Positions 1-12,900 of a DNA stretch of 64,000 bases are shown here, one piece after another. Numbering within the stretch: position 1 is the first letter of the stretch; every line of letters starts with the position of its first letter. The notes under the pieces are model-generated. The model saw only the letters and a program-made list of their open reading frames with translations. It searched no databases and was not told the origin of the DNA. The stretch is from assembly GCA_034509925.1 (NCBI GenBank), contig CM067536.1, positions 5,927,501-5,991,500 of the forward strand. The letters run 5' to 3'. The stretch is from Hirudinaria manillensis. Taxonomy: Eukaryota > Annelida > Clitellata > Hirudinida > Hirudinidae. The position numbers and the translations under genes were made by a program.

Positions 1-795
1 GTATAAATAGAAAATAAAAAGACAGACTCTCCTGGAGTACAACGCCATCTTGGATGGGCGATGGAACTTTGGCTATTGAAATTTTATGCTAATCAATCTC
101 AATTTTTAATGAATTTTTAACCTTTTTTAAAGTATTTTTTCTTTTTAATTTTCTCCAGACAAAAACAAACTATTAATTGTGAGTACGAGTGCAGATACAT
201 TTCGGATGGTTAGAACCTTGGCTAAAGGTTGCATACCATCAGTTTCTCATCCTCAGGCTAATATTATTTTTAAAACATTAAAGTTTTTTTTTTTATAATT
301 TTATTCGACTAAAATTATCCGGCCAAAATAATAACTTAGTCATGCAAGTGCAGATCCATTTTGGATATTAATGGTGGATGAATAATTGAATTCTCATTAA
401 AAAAAATTTGGCATTCAGACTCCTAAGTTTCATCCATTGTTCCAGCTGACATATCCATAGGGTAGACTGGACTTGGTTGGACTTGGTAATGCTTTGCAGT
501 GGACGGATGCAAGGGTCTTTTAATTGTTCTGATTGTCAAATTGAATCAATAGTTTAATCAAGAAAGTAAACATTAATGAGAACGGTTATTTTGACTGCCA
601 TTAAGAACAATAACAAAAACAAACTGATAAAAAGTTGGAAATTGTAATTAAAATTTATAGCAAGGTACTCAGTTTTTTGGGAGAATAAATTTTTTATAAG
701 GTCAGATGATTTCATTTTAATTGTTTCCAAAACTGCGCATGTTGCAAATTCTTGTCAAGGTCATGAAATAATGGATTATTAAGCTCTACAAAACC
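1..795. other. AT-rich upstream region, no gene seen
   Basis: No convincing exon, RNA gene or transposon is visible here. The stretch is AT-rich with short homopolymer runs. It ends in a TATA-containing promoter candidate for the first gene. Confidence 0.5.
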
Positions 796-803
796 TATAA
801 AAG
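796..803 (+). promoter_or_regulatory. TATA-box candidate for the F5/8C-type gene
   Basis: A TATAAAAG motif in a locally GC-richer context lies about 160 bp upstream of the first ATG (961). Transcription would start near 825-835, leaving a 5' UTR of roughly 130 bases. This is a motif match only. Confidence 0.45.
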
Positions 804-960
804 GGCAACGGAGAGGAGACAATTTACTAGAGTATTGTACTCTTACTGCGTTTTACTGTCGAATTTCACAACTGAAGTAGTTATCTTTTATATCTTATAT
901 ATATATATATACATTTATATTTACAGTGACTTTTACCGTTTAATTTCAGAAATTTCAGAA

Positions 961-3900
961 ATGGACAAAGGGTTTTCTCGGATCATGTTGGTCGTTTTCA
1001 TGGCTGCCTTTGCCATCGGAATGAAAATACATGTAAGTTTTGAATATTAAATACATTGTTCCAAATGCATTCAAAGCATTACAATCGATTTTACTTTAGC
1101 AGATGAATGGATTTGAAAGAACTGGATCAGACATCGAACATCCTCGAATTCAGAGATCGATACGTGAGACTTTTTGTTTGAATGCCATCGTAACGTTATC
1201 ATAAGTCATTATGATATCAATCAAAGTGTCTATTGGTAGTGCTTCTATATTTTGTCATTAATTCGAATAAAAGCATCAACTTTATAAGGGAAATATTAAT
1301 GTTATATGATACGTACACTTTTATAGATAGTTGATATATTTTTTCATAAATTCAATTCTCACAGTACAGAAAGAAGAGTTATTAACAGTAATCAATTATA
1401 GGATTTAATAATGATTGAGAGTAGAAGCGATAATTTATAACTATAGTGTTGAGGATAGGTGGAATATTATAAAATATTGTGAAAAATGCCTTTTATAGCT
1501 CCAAATGTAGACTTTCAAAGCTTCCTCGATTCATGTAGGAACTTTGAAATTGAGTGAAATTGAAATGTTGAAGACGAAACATTTCACATTTTGAGGATAA
1601 ATGGTCTTCAGTATTTCTGCGAATAGAAAATTATTATAGTTATAAATTCTGCTTTAAAACTATTACTTTTCCTCTTTGTTATATTTTCAGTTTATTTCTG
1701 CTTTCTTAAATAGTATATTCTATTTTTTCTTGCACTTCTTTCTCTGGTCCATGTGTTTCAGCATAAGTTATATTTCTACAAGGATATATCTCAATTTATC
1801 GGGATGCCTGCAATTTATAATAAAAGGTCCGGCATTTGAATTTGCTGCTATGAGATATTACAAAATCCGTATAACAAGTACATCGAATAATGTTATTAAG
1901 TAATGTTTTTAACTACACTTAATTCGGCTAAAATGTTAGGACAAATGTTTAAAAGTTACCTTTAACCGAGAGAAACTTCGAAAATTTCTTTAAAATGTAT
2001 TTCAATATTTAGTTTCATTTCATTAAAAACAATTTCATATAATTAATTGAAACCTCTTTACACTCGCCAGCAGTGGGAACCGTCCGGATTGATGGAGATG
2101 AAGAAGAAGATTACGAAGTAACCACCAAAGAGGAAGTTAGTATTTCCCGGCTTTACATGAATTCATCATTTGCATCACGTACAGTGCTTCAAGCTGATCC
2201 TCACCGTCGTGCTTTGCATAATCTGGCTAAATATTTTTTGTGCTCATTTAATTGTATTTAATAGTTATTGATATTAATAATAATAAATAATATATATTAT
2301 TAATATTATTATTAATTATATTATTATATTATTATGTTAATATTATTATTATATTATTAATATTATCATTATATTAATAATAAATATAATAATAATATTA
2401 TATATTATTATTATTATTATTATTATTACGGTTAGAAGTGAAGAATTGCCAAATAGAAGTGTTTGCGAATGCAATTAAAATGCAACATAATCACCACATA
2501 TCATGAAAGCGATGAACGTACTCGTACAGAAAACTCGTAGAAGGAACTCGTTATAGAAATGGTCGCTCTGAAAACTGCGCTACATAAGTAAACTTGAAGT
2601 TTAAGTGTTGCTTATTAATTAACAGCTCCTCTCGCCGTATCACACATTATGTAATAAGAAAAGAACTTTAATTAAGTTAATTAATATAGCGCACAAGTAA
2701 CCTAGCCAACTCAGATCAAATGTCAACGATGTTGTCTTCAAAATAGTTGCGGTTACCACATCTGCCATCTAGTGAATTCAAGGAATGTTTTACATTGCCG
2801 TACTTAAATTATAAACGTAAAATTATTTTCTCCAGTTTATTATTATGGTTGATAATTTCAATTAATTTCTTTTTGATTACAAATAGAAATAATTATTGCT
2901 CGAATTTGTGAGAATTGATATGATCTATAAAACTGAGTAATGTTTTTATATAAAAATGTATAATAATAATAATATGTATTATAATATAATAAGAATTTAA
3001 TAAGTTCGGGTGTATAAAGATTATAGTTGTCTACATCATGCTGACATATTACTAAAATTATTGCCATATCCTGCACAATTATATATTGTATTATATAAAT
3101 TAATCAAATAACATTTTCAATTGATATTTTATTTTTCAAGTTCTTGGACATCTACGGAGACATCACCATGGATTCACCATTTGTTCGGAGTATCAAGAAA
3201 TTGGATGGCAAAAATTTGTTTGTGAGTTTTTAATGGCATCGCTAATTATTTATTAAAAATTATGCTCATTTAGCACTAACAAATTGTTCCACATTGTTTC
3301 AGATAATTCAATTTACCGAGGATTTATCAGACCCTTTCAGACAAAGATCGATCATTGTAAAAGGAGATACATTGGGATACTTAGGGAGAGTTAAATTGAA
3401 TACAAGTCGTGTCTGGCAAGATCCGAAAAGTGCTTTACATAATGAACCCATCTCTGCCTACATTAACGGAAGATTTTACTCACTCGCAACGCATCCACAA
3501 ATCATTGGTTCGCAAATTTATTTCGTTGAGATAGATGGAGAATTGCATAAAAAACCTCTGAAGAGTATCAGATTTCTTTCTAAAGGTGAGTTTCCTTATG
3601 ACCTTAAATCTAGCAAATGTCAAAGTTCAACGAAGGCAATATAATGTTTATGCCATATGATTGTAATTGAAAGCTATCACCATTTGAATACCCTAATCTT
3701 TAGCATACCGTCATTTCCCGTGGGTGTTCCATGACGGGCTGCGAACACAACATATAATTTTAATTTTTTATTTGATTTGTTTTAGTTAGGGCTTTGATAA
3801 GTGACCATTATAGTGGCCATGGTAGCTGGCAGTACCAATCGAATTATGTTGCTGAAAACGTTATTATAAATGAACACTGTTTGTAACGAATTTAAATAAA

Positions 3901-6900
3901 TTACAGGAGAAAAAAGACCCCTAGAAGTCAAGATTTTATTGATTGCGGATCTTGCATACTTCGAATCGTAGGCAATTTGGATTGTACAAGATACATAATA
4001 GTATATCGAACTAATGTTTTGAATTTTTAAAAGATTCATGCTCATGGAAAGCAGGTGCTTGTCAGACGAAGAAAAAAAGAAAAACGCTGCCATTAGAGCC
4101 AAAACTCATTTGCTTAAGCTCGTAGGAGAGGTAAGTGGTTTTTTTTATAATCTTTTCTTGAATTTGCTCTGGTGTCACTTTGTCTTTCTTTGATCCTATA
4201 TCAGTTCACAGGGCAAACCGGAAGATTAGACTTACGTAGTCGAGTTTTTCGTGTATCGGGTCTGTTTGCTTGGCGAAGTGGTTAAGGTGTACGAATATGA
4301 GAGTTCGGTTCCTTCTTTAGTTTAGGTGGATGGCTTGGTTAAAGGAAACAGATATTAATATACTTGTTTGATTTTTTTTAATAATTACTTTCTAAATTCT
4401 AATTCTAAATAACTTCTGATTGACAACTTTAAATGCATATAATAACAATAAGTAATCTTAGAAAAATAATCTTTTATTTCAATCAAATGAACTAAAACAA
4501 AAAATAAATGCATTACCTTCTGACGAATTTTTGCATATTAAAATTTATATCAAAATATATACTATAATATTATTATATTATAATTTTTTTGTATTCTCCA
4601 CTCAAAAACAAGAGAGTACTTCCAATGCATTTTTTCCATAGTAATGTCATTATGTAACATTACTTAAAATTCTGTTATGTTTTTTTCATTTGTTATTCAT
4701 TTCTCACAGCATAGAAAGAAGAATTATCAACAAGAGCAATCAATTATAAGATTTAATAATGACTGAGAGTAGCGACAATTTAAAAAGTTTTGAATTTCAG
4801 AAATAATTTTTTCTTGTAGTATTTATATTAAAAACGATACATTTTTTTGGTAATTAAAAATGCTTGACATTAAAGGTTAAATAAAAGATATTTGAAGATT
4901 ATTTATTTCTTTTAAGGTGAGTAAAATCTACGAAAGAATGGAACTTGTCAATGCGACTATCGCAGTCAGACCTATCAAGACCATAATTGCTGAAGTAAGT
5001 GATGTTGATAGTAATGATGACATTTCCGGAAGATTCGCAAAATACTTATTAGCAAAATTCGATCACTTTTAAATTACTTTTAAAATCTATTTTAACCAAT
5101 TGAATGTTTAAAATAATTAACGTTCAATATAACATGGCATTCAGGATTCCTCGGAATTACCATTTATAGAAGAATCTAAGATTAACTCTTTTACAATTGA
5201 TGCCGATACTGCTGCTACGAAGGCCTTTGATTGGATGTTTAATGAAGAAAAACAAATCGAGATTCCTGAATATTATCTGACTGTAGTAGTAACAAGGTTA
5301 TTATTCATCATACATCACCAATACAAGGACACTTATATTATTGATCCTAGTCTATTATCTGTCCATAACTCCAATGTAAATATTTTATCTATTTCATCTT
5401 CTAGACATAAAATATCGCAGGCTGGAAAAAATGTCCACGGGTTTGCATATCCCGGAACAATTTGCAGGGCCGAAGGCATCGTTTTGATACATTACGAGGA
5501 TTACTTTACTAGTGTGAAAGCCTTAGCCCAGAGCATAGCTGTCAGGCTAGTACTTCTCATATTAAGTAATCATTTGAGTTGGCATGGCTAGTATTTTGAT
5601 GTTAAATTCATTTTGATAATGGTTGCATATAGAGAAATTATTTGAACTTTGAACTAATGAATCATGTCACTATAAAGTATCGGAATGGCTCTTGATGGAA
5701 ACAACAGCTGCGAAGCTGAGGACAACTTTGTCATGTCGGAGAATTTCTTGGATTATTCAAAAGAGGGCAACTTTCTGAACTTTTCAATCTGTTCATTGAA
5801 AGACTTTGTCGCCACTTTAGAAAAACTTGATCGGTACGTTTTTACGATATTTTACAGAAGGTGCAAATACATATATATTCATATATATATATACATATAT
5901 ATTCATATATATATATACATATATATTCATATATATATATACATATATATTCATATATATATAATCATTTAATAAAATATAAAGGCATTTTATACACAAA
6001 TTTAATTGAATTAAATAACGAGAATATGCAGATTTAATATAGTAGAATAGATTAATCAATTTAATAAGGTCACTATCTTTAATGAACCTTTAACGCGCGA
6101 TACAACAACCGAATATACAATAATGTGCTATTATTACAAGGAAAAGAATAAACTCATAAAGCCTCGAATAGCCATTCACATAATACATTTGTAATGAAAT
6201 GTAATGGGTGATATACTCATTCATTACATATCTATAGATCAGAAATGAAATAAATGAGATTTTGCACGGGATTGGTCATTTCATTTCATTTCATTTATTC
6301 GAGACGAACGAAGGGCCGAGGCCTCTGACACGTTCGAAAAAAAACAACTGAAGCGCAAATAGAACATAAACAATCGCCATTCGGACTTAAAAAACAAAAA
6401 AAACAAAAACAAAAAAAACTCTTGTACAGATGTAAGCTCTTAGGGTTCATGATATTTAAGGTATTGGTTAAGGTTCAATTTGTGGATCTCAGCATTGAAG
6501 CGGGACGTGGTAGAGGAGTTAACGACATGGGCTGGCAGGGTGTTCCAGGATTTGACAATTCGATTGGAGAAAAAGTATTTGGAAGTATTACAACGGAATT
6601 TGTTTGTCCTGACTTTCAAAAGCTGTTGTACAGCGATCTAAAAATTCTTTGCGAAATTTTGCCCTTTTGTCAATTAGTTATGTTTGCTTTCATAAATATT
6701 TCAGAAGAAAAGAGCCCACCTGTTTAGACAAAAGTGAAGATTTCGATGATTACGAAGTGGATCCATATTTGGAATTGCTCGCAGGTCAAATTCATGATGT
6801 TGATGAGCAGTGTCAATTGCGTTTTGGTGCCCAGTCCTTTTACTGCGGTAACGACAGCAGGATTACAGCGGTAAACATTTTATTACTTTTAAGTTAAAAT

Positions 6901-9900
6901 TGCAGTAGTTTATGCTAGATTCTGTCTTCTTGTTGAGAAAAATTTATACGTTTTTTTAAAAGTAAAACCTTCTATCATCACAATTCATTTTGCATAATTA
7001 TTGATCAAATTGGCGGTAGAATTTCACATACAGTGAAAGTCTTCAGGGCATAAAACGATGTACAATTGCGCAGAATAATAACAAACGGGTAACTAAAACA
7101 AGCTTAAAATACACTTATTATCAAATGATAGGCTTGCGAATCACATGCAAAATCTGTAATTACATCATCTTCATTTCAGATTATATTATTTATTGATATT
7201 TGAATCGTTATTCATTTATAGGAAAACCAGGAAGGCATGTGCCAAGTTATCAAATGTCTTAAAGGTAAAGAGTGCATAACCTTTCCCGAGCGATGGGCAA
7301 TGGATGGAACCACTTGTGGATTTAGAGGTTCATGTCTCAAGGGAGAATGTTTCAAAGAACAAAATATTCACAAAACTAAACAAAGTAACGTTATTGTCTT
7401 AATAGTCATAACTAAAGATTTAAATGTAGTTATATTTGGACGGATGAACAATAAAACAAAGTGCTTCAATATTTTGCAGTCATTAACCTTTCGCTACATG
7501 AGAAAACAGCCGAACAAAGCAGTTTTCAAAGAGGTCATGAAGCGCAAATGGCGATCGATGGAGACGAAGAGACCTGGTCGCAGACATCGCCTGATTCCAT
7601 GGATGCAATTGGATGGTGGAAGGTGAACTTGGGCGAAAATTACAAAGTGGTAGGGCTTACACTGACCAGCCCATCAAGTCTCTGCGGTGAGTTAAAAGTT
7701 CACGGATATTCATCACTTTTATGTTAATGGTATAGGAATATGTTAGCTCAAAAAGCTACGAAGATGCAATATTAGCCTCCGTCGCTTTATGATACAGAAT
7801 CCATAATCCAGCAGTGATGTAGTGATGAAAATCTATTGCAAATAAACCATCATATTGTAATAACCCGGGGTCCTCAAACTAATTATAGAAGGTCAGGTTT
7901 ATTGAAAGTTGTCAGATGGCTTGGAAGATGCACGATGCTTCAAATGTCTAAGTCTTGAAATCTGCTGTTTCTATTACTCTCGCTCTGCTTTCCGAGACAA
8001 ATCCATTTGTCAAGGTTCCTAACCAAAGAGTCTGAATAGCAGCAATTAATTAATTCTCAAATTATATTGCCACTAAATTTAATTAATTATTAAATTAATT
8101 AATCGGCAATATAATTTTAATTATTATTCAATTTATTGGATCTAGGGATCCAACACTGCCCCCTCCTTAAATCTGTTCGTCCCGAACAGACATCTATTCC
8201 CATTTTCATTTTTACTCTAGGAATAGGATCCGATCTTCCAACAATCTCATGGCTGCAAATCCCAGATCCATTTGCTTTGCCATCTTCTGGGATTTCTGTT
8301 TCCCCCCTTTTACTTCTGCGTCCCACAAGTTTCAGTCGCGGAACATCGCCATTTCTATGCTCAACCTCTTGCTCTACCATGTCGCCAGATCTCAGACTCT
8401 CTACAGGATCACCTGCTCCATTTTCCTTGCTAGGCACTCTCCAGAAATCCCGAGCACTCCCTTCTGTTATTTCCAATGGAGCCGAAACATCCGCTGGTAA
8501 ATCCATGGGCTGTTCTGTAGACTCTACTTGTTCCACCATCAAATCCGTGCGCTCCACCGGCAACTCCACGTGACTCATCAGTAACTCCTCGGGCTGCACC
8601 AACAACTCCACATGATCCACCGGCAATCCCACAGGCTCCTCCGAAAGTTCCCCTTGCTCCACTAAAACCTCCGTGAGCTCTCTGGGCCCTGCTGACGACT
8701 CGACCTGATCTGGTAACTCTATGGGCTCCAACGTCGAGTTCTCTAAGTCTGCCATCACGCACAGAGTTTCTGGAGACACGCACGCACTGTGGTTGGATGT
8801 GCCTTCTAATGACTCCATCCCAATGCTGCCAGAAACGGTACTTGGAACATCAGAACTCTTCTCAGTAGAGTTTTCACCTGAAACCAGTGAGACATCCTGA
8901 CACGGAACCGCTGTGTTTTTCAAATCGCCCCTAATACTCCTCCTACACTCCTCTAACTTTCTCAGAAACTTACTATATCCGGACTCGAATTCGTATTCCT
9001 CTGGGTCATGGCCATTCTCTGTCAGCCATGCCCCAAGTCGTTCTCGTATCTCAGCTTTCGTGCCTTTGCAATCCAGGCCACGATCTCTCAATTCTTGTCT
9101 CAATCGAGGCACGTACAATTCATCCAAGTACTTCGGCATCCTTCACTTTTCAACTAAACAAGCTTCTACCTTAGTTACTCTTGGACACCCTTTAACTCTA
9201 AATCCCACTCCTGACACCAATGTAATAACCCGGGGTCCTCAAACTAATTATAGAAGGTCAGGTTTATTGAAAGTTGTCAGATGGCTTGGAAGATGCACGA
9301 TGCTTCAAATGTCTAAGTCTTGAAATCTGCTGTTTCTATTACTCTCGCTCTGCTTTCCGAGACAAATCCATTTGTCAAGGTTCCTAACCAAAGAGTCTGA
9401 ATAGCACCAATTAATTAATTCTCAAATTATATTGCCACTAAATTTAATTAATTATTAAATTAATTAATCGGCAATATAATTTTAATTATTATTCAATTTA
9501 TTGGATCTAGGGATCCAACAATATTATAATCACAAAAATTAGGTACATAAAATCGGCTGCTATATTATTTTGCTTGGTTAAAATCACTGTTTTCTACTTA
9601 TTTATAACCGTATAATTTACATTAATTAGAATAATAATGTTTCCTAGCAAATTTTTGTGCAGCAAGTTAAGTAGTCAAATATTATTAACTAAATGGACAA
9701 CCAATTAATAAATTAATAAAGCAATAGCAAGGAGTATCTAAATAAAAATATTTATACAAAATAAGTAAATTTTGCTTAATTAACGATTGCAGACGCATAT
9801 CAGCTACAACAGTTTGAAATCATGGTTGTCACTGAAGCAGGAGAAGAGATCCATTGTACAACGTACACCTACAAGCCCTTTGAACAAAGTGTGTCCAAAT

Positions 9901-12900
9901 ATCTCCCCTGCAAATCAGTTGTTGAAGGAAGCTTCTGTTTGATACGCAAACTGCCTGGAAGTTACAGACAAAACGCTATGGCGCTTGCAGAAGTTCAAGT
10001 ACACGTTGTTGAAACAGGTAAACAGGCATAACTTAATTTGCTGTTAAATTGATTTAACAATAATTATAACATTGTTTTGCAATATTGCTTTTAATAAGTG
10101 AATGTAAATTTAAAAAAAAAAACACGTGTGGTTCTAACTTAATTATGTTTCATTTTATAATTTTTGTGAGCCTGCATTAATTTGCACTAATTAAACATTT
10201 GCAACTCCACATTAGAAGTCATAACATCAACCACAACGACAGCACCAAGCAGTGAGTTCTTACCTGCCGATAATCTATCTATATGATGAATGAATAAATT
10301 AAATTAATAAAATGGCATATAACTCAATAACTTCATAACAAATTTTAGCCACCACTACTATCAGAACTCTTCCCAGTACTAGTACGTTCTAAAAATTTTC
10401 TTTAAAAGGTTTATTTTGTCATTTGATATCTTGGTTCATTAATTTTAGCCTCCACTGCCGTCAGTACTCCGTCAGCCACTAGTATGTTCTAAATAATTTC
10501 TTTTAAATTTGGTGTACAGTCAAATCTCGTTACTATACCACCCCTAGGACCGATTAAAAGTGGCCTAGTAACGAGGGTTTGTAAAAACGGCCTTAATTTA
10601 TCAAATAAAAACGGCTCTATTTTCTCAAGTTACCCATTAGTTCAAACTAAAGCTCTCAAGAGTTGGCTGGAGTATCTTCTTTCGGCGGATCTCGCGCACC
10701 TCGATGTCAAGCTGATCGCACGCTCGCATCACACCGGACTTGCGAATCCACCGCTCCAGCTTCGCCCTGCACTGTCTTGAAGGTGATGCCGCGGCGCTCC
10801 AGGATATCTTCCATCCAACCGTCGCTCGCCTTGATGTACGATATATGCATCAGCTCAGCCAGTTTAATAGCCTTCTCTTTGGCCAGATCGCCGCTGACAG
10901 GGAGATTCTGTCCTCATGCTTGCTTCAGCCACATCAGCATTCCCTCATCGAGCCTCGGGTAGTGAGCCTGCGTCAGCTTCATGAGCTTCGGTGGAACTCC
11001 AGCTTTGAATCCTCGATTGCATTCTTCTTGCTGAGAATGCACTTCATTTTGGTCTCTTAACTTTGACGCACACCATTCCAACTAGCACAAATCTTCACTA
11101 CAACTCGCAATTCTCACATAAAATCCTCGATCTTCACACTCATTCCCAGTCACGACATATCCCTTGTATTGCGGCCGCAAAAATTTCACTTGTCCTAAAC
11201 TACTATTTTTCTATAAAATGGATTAACTTTTTTTAACTTCTTAAAACTATAAAGGCCCACCAAAGCAGGGGAGTTTAGGACGGGCTACCCAAATCGGTTC
11301 TCTTGATTACCACGTAGCTGATTTTGCAATTGATGGGGATGAAAGTACTTGCTCCCAAGCTTGCCACCCTTGCGATGGCACCACCGAATACGGATACGGC
11401 TGGTGGCAGTACGACTTTGGAGAGCTGAAGGCCATCGAAGAAGTTCACTTGCTCACCTGTTCCGATCAACACAGTGAGTGCAAAATTTTTATATGTTACA
11501 AGCTTAATCTTTGATATTAACATAAATTGCAGTGAAATGTTATGTCTTTCATGAAGTAAACAAAATGTGAAGAGTATTATGTTGATTTGTCAAAAGTCAA
11601 TGTGGAATTTAGACATTATAAAAATATATCTTTAATCAGGCAATTACCTAAAATATAAATAAAAATTTAACTAGAGTTTGAAATGCCAAAGTCTAATTTC
11701 ATTATCTAAAATAGAGGTTAAAGGCAATTTTAATAACATGACTCAAATTAACCAAAGAGTTGTTCACCGTTCAATCAATGAACAGATGCCTACACCCTTC
11801 AGGACACAATCATCGGCGTTAGTGTTTTCAATACGACAATTCAGAGTGATTTGCACATCTGCGACATAAGATTCGCTACACACGTGCAATCCGGCCAATG
11901 GACAATATTTCCGTGCATAGAATGGTTTGCCTCGTACGCTCCAGTTGGAAGATACTTGACTATCATCAGAAGGGTGATAGCTACTCATCGGCCGGATAAG
12001 ATTTCTATTGCCGAATTAAAGATCAAAATCTTGCACAGAGGATTCTTGGACATGTCCCACAATAAAAGTGAGCATTGATAATCAAAAAAAAAAAAAAAAC
12101 AAGCAAGTCTGTTATTGCGAAGCGTTTCGTGATTAATAATGACTCCCAAATTGGCATAATGTGTTTATATGTAATTCATTATATTTATACTTAGTAATAA
12201 TCTTGTGGTAAAAAATAATATTCAAATCTTTGTTATTCCTTCAAGAAGGTGCCATGGTTGATGCAGAAATTTTGGAGGACAAGGTCGAAAAGGGAGAATG
12301 TTAGCTAATGTTCCTACTATTACTAACACTATAAGACTATAAAATAAAGTTTAATGTTTAAAGTAGAAATATCTAACCTTAATTAAATCAATATTATTCA
12401 TATATGTGATCTCATTTCCTGCCTCAGCATCTTATTCATTAATTCGAATCAACCAATTAAATCAAGTTCATTTCTTATTAAATTACTAACCACAATTACC
12501 GAAAAAAAAAACCGTCTCTGATCGCCAGGGTACAAAGTTGATCTTTCCAATCTGAAGACTTCGCAAATAGGAACATGGGAAGGTCACAAATCTGACTTTG
12601 CTGTCGATGGCAACCTTCAGACTTACAGCGTGGCTTGCCAACCATGCAAACCCCAACAAGGGGTAGGATGGTGGAGGGTCGATTTTGGGAGGAATCACAA
12701 CGTAGCCGCTGTGAAGATCACCAGCAGTACTAAGGATTACGGTTAGGGAAATATATGAATATTTTATTTTCATCAATAGCATTATCAAATTAATATTTCC
12801 ATTATTATTGCTGTTATTAGATTTGTTTATTGAATTTGCGGTTCGCTGCGACACTCACAACATAATACGTATCCAAATATATGGATATCAAATTATCTAT

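Larger units (their letters stand above)
7856..9520 (-). mobile_element. Short non-autonomous LTR retrotransposon, copy 1
   Basis: Two 300-bp LTRs flank one ORF on the - strand, with ATAT at both borders (7852-7855 and 9521-9524) as a 4-bp target duplication. Inside the - strand 5' LTR is TGGTGTCAGGAGTGGGATT, complementary to a tRNA-Leu 3' end (primer-binding site). A purine tract (AAGGAGGGGGCAG) precedes the other LTR. LTR ends and primer site resemble the full gypsy element at 31203-36771, which suggests mobilisation in trans. It lies in intron 14 of the F5/8C gene. The two LTRs differ at about one visible position, so the insertion is young. Confidence 0.88.

Noticed and set aside
835..1050. 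Longer N-terminal ORF reading through 835-960 into the first gene's exon 1
   Set aside because: It begins without a conventional ATG and translates a TA microsatellite; the ATG at 961 directly precedes a good signal peptide.
5866..5962. Regular short repeats resembling an array
   Set aside because: Contiguous AT-rich microsatellite with no unique spacers, in an animal intron; not CRISPR.
9202..9220. Match to a tRNA-Leu 3' end
   Set aside because: Only the last 19 or so bases are present, immediately next to an LTR; it is a primer-binding site, not a tRNA gene. The same holds at 30212-30230 and 36516-36534.
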